Shown: one piece after another, positions 1 through 6,292 of the stretch
Layout of the letters: each line of letters begins with the position of its first letter
Position numbering within the stretch: the stretch's first letter is position 1
Source of the DNA: an uncultured Stomatobaculum sp.
GTDB lineage: Bacteria; Bacillota; Clostridia; Lachnospirales; Lachnospiraceae
Assembly: GCA_938010625.1 (NCBI GenBank)
Contig: CALLVJ010000117.1
Span: 1 to 8,767, forward strand
Direction: 5' to 3'
DNA: 8,767 bases
Notes under the pieces: generated by a model
Databases searched by the model: none
What the model was told of the DNA's origin: nothing
What the model saw: the letters and a program-made list of their open reading frames with translations, nothing else
Program-made: the position numbers and the translations under genes

Positions 1-2
1 GC

Positions 3-2237
3 CTTGGGATCTTCGTGGGGATTGTGATGCTTGGCTACAGCATCTGGAGGATCTTCTTCACGCTGCCCCTTCCCGGGAAGGAGGGCTGGCTCGCCTTTTT
101 CGGGGGGCTTTTGCTCCTGATCGCGGAGATCTTCTCCTCCTATGAGGCCATGACGCATTATCTTGCGCAGAGGGATGTCTGGGAGCCGGAGATGCCGGAG
201 ATCCCGGAGGACTGGTACCCGGATGTCGATGTCTTTATCTCGACACACAACGAGGAGACGGATATTCTGTTTAAGACGGCAAATGCCTGCGCGGCGATGG
301 ATTATCCGGATCCCTCAAAGGTGCATGTTTTTCTCTGCGATGACACAGATCGTCCGGAGGTCGCGGCGCTTGCGAAGGAGCTCGGCGTGGGCTATTTTGG
401 CCTCAGCAACAACAGGCATGCGAAGGCAGGTAATATTAACAATGCGCTGAGCCGCACGAGCTCACCGCTGATTGCAACCTTTGACGCCGACATGATTCCG
501 AAGAGCAATTTTTTAATGGAAGTGGTGCCTTATTTCTTTTTGCCTATCATGGAAAAGAAGGCGGATGGCTCCTGGGTTGTCAAGCCGAAGGAGGCGCAGA
601 AAGACTGCGGCAAGATCGGATTTATTCAGACGCCGCAGGTCTTTTACAACGCAGACTTGTTCCAGTACAACCTCTACGCGGAGAAGAGAGTGCCGAATGA
701 GCAGGATTACTTTTTCCGCGAGGTGAACCTCGGCAAGAACCGAAACAACGCCGTGCTCTACGCGGGATCGAATACGATAATCTCCCGCGAGGCGCTGGAA
801 GGTGTCGGCGGCATTGCGACGGGCACCATCACCGAGGACTTTGAGACGGGACTTCGGATTGAGGCGCTGAATTATCGCTGCTATGCAGTCAAAAAACCGC
901 TTGCACAGGGACTGGCGCCAATTACCATTTCGTCTCTGATCAAACAGCGTGTGCGCTGGGGGCGCGGCTGTATCTATTCGCTTCGCCGCGTGCATCTTCT
1001 GAGCAATCCGGCCTTTCCGCTGAGGTTAAAAATCAGTTACTACGCCTGCCGCATTTACTGGGAGAGTTTTTCAAGGCGTCTGGTCTATATCCTGTCGCCG
1101 GTGCTTTTCCTCCTGCTCGGCATTCCGCTGGTCGTGATGGATCTCAGACAGCTTCTGTTTCTCTGGCTGCCCTACTATATCTTTTACAGCTTTCTGCTCA
1201 CGAAGGTGAGCTCAGACATCCGCGACACCCGCTGGAGCAATACGATTGACACGATTATGTTCCCGTATCTTCTCATTCCTATCTGGGCAGAGTTTTTCCA
1301 CATCAATGAGAAGAAGTTCTCGGTCACGACAAAGTCGCGCTCCTGGAATGACAGCAATGAGTTTTATCTGGCAATTCCGCACATCTGCCTCTTTGTTGTC
1401 TCCGCCATCTCCCTGATATTTGCCTTGCAGCAGCTCATCATCAACCGCGCCTTTGGTCTGATAATCATGATCATGTGGATGCTGATTAACTCGTTCAGCT
1501 TGCTGATGGCGATCTTCTTTATGCGCGGTCGCGTCAACGAGCGGGAGTTTGAGCGCTTCAACTGTGACCTCGCGCTGGAAGTGCGCTCGGAGGCAGAGCA
1601 GAAAGAGAGCTTTGCGGCGCGGGTTGTCAATATCTCGGAGGGTGGTTTCGCCTTCGAGCGGAAAGAGGCACTGCCGTTCCCGACAGACCGGGGTACGGTG
1701 CTGCATTTTGTCATCCGAGACCGGAAGTACTGCGCGACGCTGCGCGGCAAAATTGTCGCAGTCAGCAAGCCAAAGCGCGGCAAAGTCTGGACGTACCAGG
1801 TACAGCGCATTGGCGAGATGAGCACAGCCGAGAAGCGGGAGTTCTTCCAGATTGTCTATGACCGTCTGAACCCGTTGCCGGAAAAACTCGCAGAGGATAC
1901 GAGTTATTTCGATGACTTGTTTCGCGTCATGGAAGAGGGCAATAAGGAGCGTGCGCCGCAGCGTCGCACCATGCCTCGTTTTCTTGTGCGGAGCAAGGAA
2001 AAGCTTGCCGATGGCACTGTCGTCAGGGTTGAAGATCTGAATTTTAAGTATGTGCGCCTGCGCCTTGTGAAGGGAGAGGCGCTTCCGGAGACACTGACGC
2101 TCTTTGTGGGGACAGATTACCCGATACGTTGCGAAAAGAGCAGTATCCGTGAGGGACTGTATCGCATTTTGAACAGCGAGACTCTCCTGGAGAACCAGGC
2201 GTTTTTAGAGCAAGTCAAGGAATGGGGAAGAAAATGA
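3..2237 (+). CDS. bcsA: Cellulose synthase catalytic subunit, c-di-GMP-responsive (BcsA/CcsA type), 5' partial
   Basis: Membrane GT2 glycosyltransferase that polymerises UDP-glucose into beta-1,4-glucan and extrudes it. The frame is open to the window edge, so the true start lies upstream; numbering here is from the GTG at 15. A hydrophobic stretch at the edge and another near residues 26-45 precede the cytosolic GT domain. The GT domain shows DDTDR (109-113), the DxD motif D157-A-D159, the catalytic TED (273-275) and the product-binding QRVRW (311-315). Several membrane segments follow between about 355 and 505. A PilZ domain follows, with RxxxR-type boxes (R506/R510/R514) and N539-x-S541-x-x-G544, the c-di-GMP-binding signature, so activation by c-di-GMP is expected. 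Residues about 650-740 may be a second, degenerate PilZ-like module. The stop overlaps the start of the GH5 gene by 4 nt. A BcsB-like partner is not in the window. Identity as a cellulose-synthase-family enzyme is very secure; that the product is cellulose is inferred from the GH5 neighbour. Confidence 0.95.
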   Translation, partial: LGIFVGIVMLGYSIWRIFFTLPLPGKEGWLAFFGGLLLLIAEIFSSYEAMTHYLAQRDVWEPEMPEIPEDWYPDVDVFISTHNEETDILFKTANACAAMDYPDPSKVHVFLCDDTDRPEVAALAKELGVGYFGLSNNRHAKAGNINNALSRTSSPLIATFDADMIPKSNFLMEVVPYFFLPIMEKKADGSWVVKPKEAQKDCGKIGFIQTPQVFYNADLFQYNLYAEKRVPNEQDYFFREVNLGKNRNNAVLYAGSNTIISREALEGVGGIATGTITEDFETGLRIEALNYRCYAVKKPLAQGLAPITISSLIKQRVRWGRGCIYSLRRVHLLSNPAFPLRLKISYYACRIYWESFSRRLVYILSPVLFLLLGIPLVVMDLRQLLFLWLPYYIFYSFLLTKVSSDIRDTRWSNTIDTIMFPYLLIPIWAEFFHINEKKFSVTTKSRSWNDSNEFYLAIPHICLFVVSAISLIFALQQLIINRAFGLIIMIMWMLINSFSLLMAIFFMRGRVNEREFERFNCDLALEVRSEAEQKESFAARVVNISEGGFAFERKEALPFPTDRGTVLHFVIRDRKYCATLRGKIVAVSKPKRGKVWTYQVQRIGEMSTAEKREFFQIVYDRLNPLPEKLAEDTSYFDDLFRVMEEGNKERAPQRRTMPRFLVRSKEKLADGTVVRVEDLNFKYVRLRLVKGEALPETLTLFVGTDYPIRCEKSSIREGLYRILNSETLLENQAFLEQVKEWGRK

Positions 2238-3286
2238 ACGCATCAAACAGAAACATGTGGAAGCGAGGCGCGCTGACAGTTTTCAGTGTGCTGGTCGTTG
2301 CTCTCGCAGGCGGATTTTTCTATGCGAAGGCCGCAGAGAGATCTCCGGGCGTACAGGCCTACGGGCAGCTCAGTGTCCGCGAGGGAAAGCTCTACAGTGA
2401 GAAGGCCGAGAAAAATGTGCAGCTCTGTGGTATTTCGAGCCACGGCCTCAGCTGGTATCCGGAATTTACAACGCGCGAAGCGCTGCACAGCATCAGACAG
2501 TGGGGCGCCAATCTGTTTCGCGCAGCGATGTATACCGATCAAGAGGGAGGGTATCTCTATGCGCCGGACGCCGCGAAAGCGAGACTTTATGCAGCGGTCG
2601 ATAACGCCCTTGCAGAAGACATGTATGCGATTGCAGACTGGCACACCTTGAGGGATAAGAATCCCCTTGATCATGTGGAAGAGGCAAAGCGTTTTTTTAG
2701 GGAGGTCTCGGCGCACTACGCCAATAATCCAGGGGTTATTTATGAGATTTGCAATGAGCCGAATGGCGATACAAGCTGGGAAGACGTGAAGCGCTATGCG
2801 GAACAGGTGATTCCAGAGATCAGGGCCAATGCGCCAAATGCAGTGATTCTCTGCGGAACCTTGGATCACTCGGCAAATTTGGATGGACCTCTGCGGAATC
2901 CGATCGCCGATTCCAACCTTATGTATGATTTACATTTCTATTCGGATGTCTCGAGCGTCAAGCATTTTAATGCTGTTTACGAGGAAAAACTTCTGCGGAA
3001 CAAACTTCCCGTTTTTGTGAGTGAATGGGGGATTCAGTATGGCAAGCTGGACGACAAGCATATCAAGAGCCAGGAGGACAGTCGCCTTTCCTTTCAGGAA
3101 GCAAGAGAATTTGCTGCTTTTCTGAAAAAGAATCAGATTTCCTGGGCTTACTGGTCGCTCTCCAATAAGGCAGAAGCGCACAGCATTGTGCTGCCGTCTT
3201 GTTCGAAGAAGAGCGGTTGGGAGAGCAGGGATTTGACGCCGTCTGGCATTCTGGTGCGCGGTCTGCTCGCAGAGAGGGAAAAGTGA
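2234..3286 (+). CDS. GH5 endoglucanase (cellulase) associated with cellulose synthase, CcsZ-like
   Basis: Predicted endo-beta-1,4-glucanase acting outside the membrane, by analogy with the accessory cellulases that edit nascent glucan in cellulose synthase operons. A basic N-terminus and a hydrophobic segment (about 13-31) end in AKA/A, so it is either cleaved after A33 or stays anchored. GH5 (subfamily 2-like) hallmarks are in order: CGISSHG near the start of the barrel, D135-W-H137, the acid/base glutamate E175 in NEP, H234-x-Y236, the nucleophile E264 in SEWG, and W304-AYW307 followed by SLSNK. All catalytic residues are intact at 350 aa, a normal single-domain length, with no carbohydrate-binding module. 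The ATG at 2234 gives an ATGA overlap with the synthase and has GGGGA five bases upstream. The in-frame ATG at 2222 abuts an AAGGA and is less likely. Proteobacterial operons use the GH8 enzyme BcsZ for this job; GH5 replacement is known from clostridial cellulose loci. Confidence 0.93.
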   Translation: MNASNRNMWKRGALTVFSVLVVALAGGFFYAKAAERSPGVQAYGQLSVREGKLYSEKAEKNVQLCGISSHGLSWYPEFTTREALHSIRQWGANLFRAAMYTDQEGGYLYAPDAAKARLYAAVDNALAEDMYAIADWHTLRDKNPLDHVEEAKRFFREVSAHYANNPGVIYEICNEPNGDTSWEDVKRYAEQVIPEIRANAPNAVILCGTLDHSANLDGPLRNPIADSNLMYDLHFYSDVSSVKHFNAVYEEKLLRNKLPVFVSEWGIQYGKLDDKHIKSQEDSRLSFQEAREFAAFLKKNQISWAYWSLSNKAEAHSIVLPSCSKKSGWESRDLTPSGILVRGLLAEREK

Positions 3287-3290
3287 GTTG
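3275..3290 (+). promoter_or_regulatory. Ribosome binding site and TTG start of the serine hydrolase
   Basis: AGGGA at 3275-3279, inside the end of the GH5 gene, lies 8 nt ahead of a TTG codon at 3288-3290. The spacing and the 1-nt intergenic gap support translational coupling to the GH5 gene and use of the weak TTG start. Confidence 0.6.
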
Positions 3291-4361
3291 AAGAGCAAAC
3301 ATCTTTTTACATTTGTCTCGGTTGCGATGTTTGTATTCGCGCTCGCGTTTGGCATTCGTATTTATGCTGTGGGGGCGCGCGATCGCCGTGAGCGGGCTTA
3401 TTGGAAGAAGCTGGATCGGATTTTAAGCGATGCCAAGTTTGAGGGGAGCTATCTGCTCGCCCGGGATGGTAAGATTATCGCCTCCGGCGGCAGAGGAACG
3501 GTTTCGGCAGAGAAGCCGGAAGAGCAATCGAAAGCGATTGGTCGGGATTCAACCGTCGCAATCAACTCGCTGACCAAACAGTTCACAGGCGTCGCGATTT
3601 ATCAACTTTTGAACGAAGGCAAACTTCGTCTGGATGCGCCGATTGGCACTTATCTGTCGGACTGTCCCTATGGCAGCCAGGTGACGGTGCAGCAACTGCT
3701 CGAGATGCAGTCGGGAATTCCGAATTTTTCAAATGAACAGACCATTCGCGATAAGTATGGCGATCAGATTTACAGCGGCATGGATCCGGCAGCTCTCCGC
3801 GCCGATGTCATGGCATTGCAGCTGAATCGTGCGCCGGGAGAGAAGTTTGAATATTCCAATACGAATTATTACCTGCTGGGACTTATCATTGAAGCGGTGA
3901 GTGGCGAGCGCTATGAGGACTATATTCAACAGCACATTATCAAGCAGGTTGGCATGCGCCACACAGGATTTGACTGGAATCAAGATGAAGTGAGACCGTA
4001 TGATCCGCGAAAAAAAGGTGATGGCAGAGAGTTTGCGCCAGCGTTTACGTTCTCAGCTGGAGAGATGACCTCCACTGTCATTGATCTTTATCTCTGGCAG
4101 AATTATCTCTATGGCGGCGGTTTTGCCGGCATTGTTCCGCAGGAGTTGTTCCCGAACGATGGCTATCACATGGGACTCAATCGAAAGGGCAGTGTATTCC
4201 GGCATGCGGGAGCAACCCATCTGCACCGCTCGAACATGCTCTACGACACGAGTACGAAGGAGCAGGTAATTCTTCTCGGCAGGCGCCCGGAAAGCGACTT
4301 AAATGAATTGACAGATGCTCTGAAAGAGTGGCTCTCGGAAGAAGAAAAAATTTACAAATAA
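3288..4361 (+). CDS. Membrane-anchored serine hydrolase, beta-lactamase/PBP-like fold (class C type)
   Basis: Extracytoplasmic serine hydrolase with one N-terminal membrane segment (about 5-27) and no cleavage site that I can see. Active-site motifs of the serine beta-lactamase-like family are present: S94-L-T-K97 (SxxK), Y189-S-N191 (YxN) and H306-A-G308 in place of the KTG box. An HxG third motif is common in esterases and D-amino-acid peptidases of this family, so acyl-ester hydrolysis or transfer is more plausible than antibiotic resistance. The start is taken as TTG because it lies 1 nt after the GH5 stop, has AGGGA at 3275-3279 at good spacing, and preserves the whole membrane anchor. 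The next in-frame ATG (3327) would cut the anchor in half. Sitting between a cellulase and an acyl-carrier/ligase pair, it may remove or transfer acyl groups on the exported glucan; this role is inferred. Natural substrate unknown. Confidence 0.88.
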   Translation: MKSKHLFTFVSVAMFVFALAFGIRIYAVGARDRRERAYWKKLDRILSDAKFEGSYLLARDGKIIASGGRGTVSAEKPEEQSKAIGRDSTVAINSLTKQFTGVAIYQLLNEGKLRLDAPIGTYLSDCPYGSQVTVQQLLEMQSGIPNFSNEQTIRDKYGDQIYSGMDPAALRADVMALQLNRAPGEKFEYSNTNYYLLGLIIEAVSGERYEDYIQQHIIKQVGMRHTGFDWNQDEVRPYDPRKKGDGREFAPAFTFSAGEMTSTVIDLYLWQNYLYGGGFAGIVPQELFPNDGYHMGLNRKGSVFRHAGATHLHRSNMLYDTSTKEQVILLGRRPESDLNELTDALKEWLSEEEKIYK

Positions 4362-4390
4362 GAAGCTTGGACTAAAAGTTTTAGAATCTG

Positions 4391-4397
4391 AAAGGAG
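4391..4397 (+). promoter_or_regulatory. Strong ribosome binding site of the acyl carrier protein
   Basis: AAAGGAG lies 9 nt before the ATG at 4407. It is the best Shine-Dalgarno in the first operon and suggests high translation of the carrier protein relative to the upstream genes. Confidence 0.8.
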
Positions 4398-4406
4398 ACA
4401 GAGTGC

Positions 4407-4658
4407 ATGGAACGCGAAGAAGTGCTTGAAAAAGTAATTGCAGTGATCCGGAATGTCATGGATGTGAGTCAGGCAGAGATGGATGAAGATACAGAAATGC
4501 AGGGGGATCTTAATATTGACTCACTTGATTTCTATAGTCTCCTCGGCGCATTGGAATCCAATTTTCACATCCGTATGCCTGAGAAAGAGCTTGCGAATAC
4601 CGAGACAGTCGGAGATATTGCAGATGTCGTGATACGCCGTATGGAGAAGCAGGGATGA
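4407..4658 (+). CDS. Acyl carrier protein
   Basis: An 83-residue acidic, helical carrier protein. The 4'-phosphopantetheine attachment site is S39 in the DSLD motif (D38-S39-L40-D41), preceded by the usual GDLNI stretch. The C-terminal TVGDIADVV region matches type II acyl carrier proteins. It looks more like a fatty-acid/polyketide-type ACP than the D-alanyl carrier DltC, although family assignment by eye is approximate. A strong ribosome binding site precedes it and its stop overlaps the AMP-ligase start in an ATGA, so the two are very likely made together as a carrier and loading-enzyme pair. It would need a phosphopantetheinyl transferase encoded elsewhere. Its place behind cellulose synthase suggests that it carries an acyl group for modification of the polysaccharide rather than for fatty acid synthesis; that is inference. 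Confidence 0.92.
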   Translation: MEREEVLEKVIAVIRNVMDVSQAEMDEDTEMQGDLNIDSLDFYSLLGALESNFHIRMPEKELANTETVGDIADVVIRRMEKQG

Positions 4659-6130
4659 CATTCATTGGGACGCTGAAAGATTTTGTCGACAGTTATTCCC
4701 AGCGAAGGGCGTTTTCCTTCCGGGATGCAGAGAGCGGTGTAGTTCGCGCGGTAAGCTTTGCTGAATTCTGGAAGGATGTTGCCTGCGCTGCAGCTTACTG
4801 GACTGAGCAGCAGAGAAAGTTCGGCGCAAATGAGAAATTCAAAGTTGGAATTGCGGCGGATAATTCTTATCCGTATTTGGTGGAATACTTCGGCGTGATC
4901 GCAGCGGGCGGTATTTTTGTGCCGCTCAACCAGAGCTTTGGCGCGACGCGTGTTCTGGAGTTTGCTGCAGAAATTGGCATCTCTTATATGGTGGCTGGTG
5001 AAGCGCAGCTTGCAGATAGCGAATATGCGACAGAGCTGGAAGCTGCCTATCCGGCAGGACGCTTGTTTCCGCTCGATGCAGTATATGCGGCGACGAAACA
5101 ATGCGAGCCGATGTGCCCGCTGTATCAAGGAGCTCCTGAGGACACAGTGCTGATGCTTCTTTCTTCTGGAACCAGTGGCCGCTCCAAGGTTGTGGAACTC
5201 ACCAATGAAAATTTGTCGGCGTATCCGACAGAGATATTTGAGAGCGTATACAGAGGACAGGAGAGCAGTACAGCGCATCACTATGAGAGCCTGACGGTCT
5301 TACCGCTCTTTCACATTGGCGGCGTAATTCCAATTATGGAAGAGCTGGCACGCGGCAATAGTCTCTTTTTGAGCAATGCCAGACAGTTTTTGCGAGATTT
5401 GAACGCGCAAAAGTTCGAAAAACTCATTGTGGCGCCTGCGATGATGAAGCGCATTTTAGAGCGCGCTGAGAAGCACACGGCGGTTGCGGAGGCTCTGGCT
5501 TCGGTGCAGGAGGCGCTTTGCCTCGGCGCCGCGATGAGCCCGGTGCTGATTCAAGCCTTGTATGAACGTGGTATCACACCGTTTACACACTATGGTCTCA
5601 CAGAGACGACAGGCGCTGTGACTTACCGCGGCGCATACCGGAGCGGAGCCTCTGGTATGGTCGCAGGGTTTTGCGAGATCAAGCTTGAAAACGAAGAAAT
5701 CTGTGTGCGCGGCAAAAACGTGATGAAGGGGTATTATAAAAATCCGGCTGCGACAGCTGAGGCAATGCGGGACGGCTGGTTCCACACCGGGGATTTGGGT
5801 CGCATGGATGAAGACGGCTATCTTTTTGTGACCGGACGGCGCAAAAATATCATCGTTCTCTCGAACGGAGAGAACGTGAGTCCGGAAGTCCTCGAGGACA
5901 AGCTCTATGCTTGCCCGCTGATCGACGAATGCGTCGTCTTTGGCGATGGCGATGAGATTGCAGCCAATATTTTCTCTATTACAGCGTCGGCAGATGAGAG
6001 CAAGGCAGAAGAAATCCGAGCATTCATCAAGCAGCTGAACCGGACATTGCCGCGTGCAGAACAGATTCAGAAGGTAAACCTCTCGGCAAAAGAACTGCCG
6101 AAAAACAGTACAGGAAAGCTTCTCCGCTAA
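4655..6130 (+). CDS. AMP-forming acyl ligase (ANL superfamily), probable acyl-ACP synthetase
   Basis: Cytosolic adenylate-forming enzyme that would activate a carboxylic acid with ATP and pass it to a phosphopantetheine thiol, most likely that of the adjacent carrier protein. The 491 residues contain every core ANL motif: the phosphate-binding loop SSGTSGRSK (170-178), YGLTE (313-317), TGD (378-380) with the hinge region following (GYLFVTGRRKN), and the catalytic lysine K488 in STGKLLR at the extreme C-terminus. The protein stops three residues after K488, so nothing is appended. It begins with an ATGA overlap with the ACP gene and has GGAG at 4643-4646. Resemblance is to acyl-CoA/acyl-ACP synthetases rather than to multidomain nonribosomal peptide synthetases. 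The acid used cannot be read from the sequence: fatty, short-chain and amino acids all remain possible. It is the last gene before a terminator. Confidence 0.92.
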   Translation: MTFIGTLKDFVDSYSQRRAFSFRDAESGVVRAVSFAEFWKDVACAAAYWTEQQRKFGANEKFKVGIAADNSYPYLVEYFGVIAAGGIFVPLNQSFGATRVLEFAAEIGISYMVAGEAQLADSEYATELEAAYPAGRLFPLDAVYAATKQCEPMCPLYQGAPEDTVLMLLSSGTSGRSKVVELTNENLSAYPTEIFESVYRGQESSTAHHYESLTVLPLFHIGGVIPIMEELARGNSLFLSNARQFLRDLNAQKFEKLIVAPAMMKRILERAEKHTAVAEALASVQEALCLGAAMSPVLIQALYERGITPFTHYGLTETTGAVTYRGAYRSGASGMVAGFCEIKLENEEICVRGKNVMKGYYKNPAATAEAMRDGWFHTGDLGRMDEDGYLFVTGRRKNIIVLSNGENVSPEVLEDKLYACPLIDECVVFGDGDEIAANIFSITASADESKAEEIRAFIKQLNRTLPRAEQIQKVNLSAKELPKNSTGKLLR

Positions 6131-6185
6131 GTGACAGCTCTCACAGCTTGCAGTCCAGATATTGTCGGGGCGATAGCTGATATCG

Positions 6186-6229
6186 AAAAAGGCAAGTATT
6201 CCAGAAACACCGAAGTACTTGCTTTTTTT
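6186..6229 (+). terminator. Rho-independent terminator of the cellulose operon
   Basis: A 15-bp stem pairs 6186-6200 with 6214-6228, including two G-U wobbles (G6191-T6223 and T6199-G6215), around a 13-nt loop; the right arm runs into seven Ts (6223-6229). It lies 55 nt after the ligase stop. The left arm begins with five As, so it may also work weakly on the opposite strand. Confidence 0.85.
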
Positions 6230-6247
6230 ATGCAAAACTTCTAAAAT
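6219..6247 (+). promoter_or_regulatory. Possible sigma-A promoter of the decarboxylase operon
   Basis: TTGCTT (6219-6224), a 17-nt spacer, then TAAAAT (6242-6247) give a reasonable -35/-10 pair. The -35 would lie inside the right arm of the terminator. A start near 6254 would leave a leader of about 40 nt before the ATG at 6293. An alternative AT-rich element, TATAAC at 6275-6280, touches the ribosome binding site and is too close to the gene. Based on consensus matching only. Confidence 0.35.
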
Positions 6248-6280
6248 ATTACCGATGACAAATTGGATAAAATGTATAAC

Positions 6281-6285
6281 GGAGG
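6281..6285 (+). promoter_or_regulatory. Ribosome binding site of the carboxyltransferase
   Basis: GGAGG lies 7 nt before the ATG at 6293 and fixes this start. The longer in-frame reading from the ATG at 6263 would place the ribosome binding site inside the coding sequence. Confidence 0.8.
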
Positions 6286-6292
6286 TTGCAAT

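Noticed and set aside
2243..2869. Minus-strand open frame of 208 codons opposite the GH5 gene
   Set aside because: The plus strand has all GH5 catalytic motifs; the antisense product has no family features.
3288..4361. Serine hydrolase as an antibiotic-resistance beta-lactamase
   Set aside because: The KTG box is replaced by HAG, the protein is membrane-anchored, and it sits inside a polysaccharide operon; no resistance context is present.
4367..4387. Promoter ahead of the ACP using TTGGAC and TAGAAT
   Set aside because: The two boxes are only 9 nt apart, too close for a sigma-A promoter, and no other -35 fits the TAGAAT box.
4407..6130. ACP and ligase as a DltA/DltC D-alanylation pair
   Set aside because: The ACP sequence around the serine looks like a fatty-acid-type carrier, and no DltB or DltD is visible. 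Kept as a mechanistic analogy only.
6263..6292. Longer N-terminus for the carboxyltransferase starting at 6263
   Set aside because: The GGAGG at 6281-6285 would lie inside the gene; it fits the ATG at 6293 with normal spacing.
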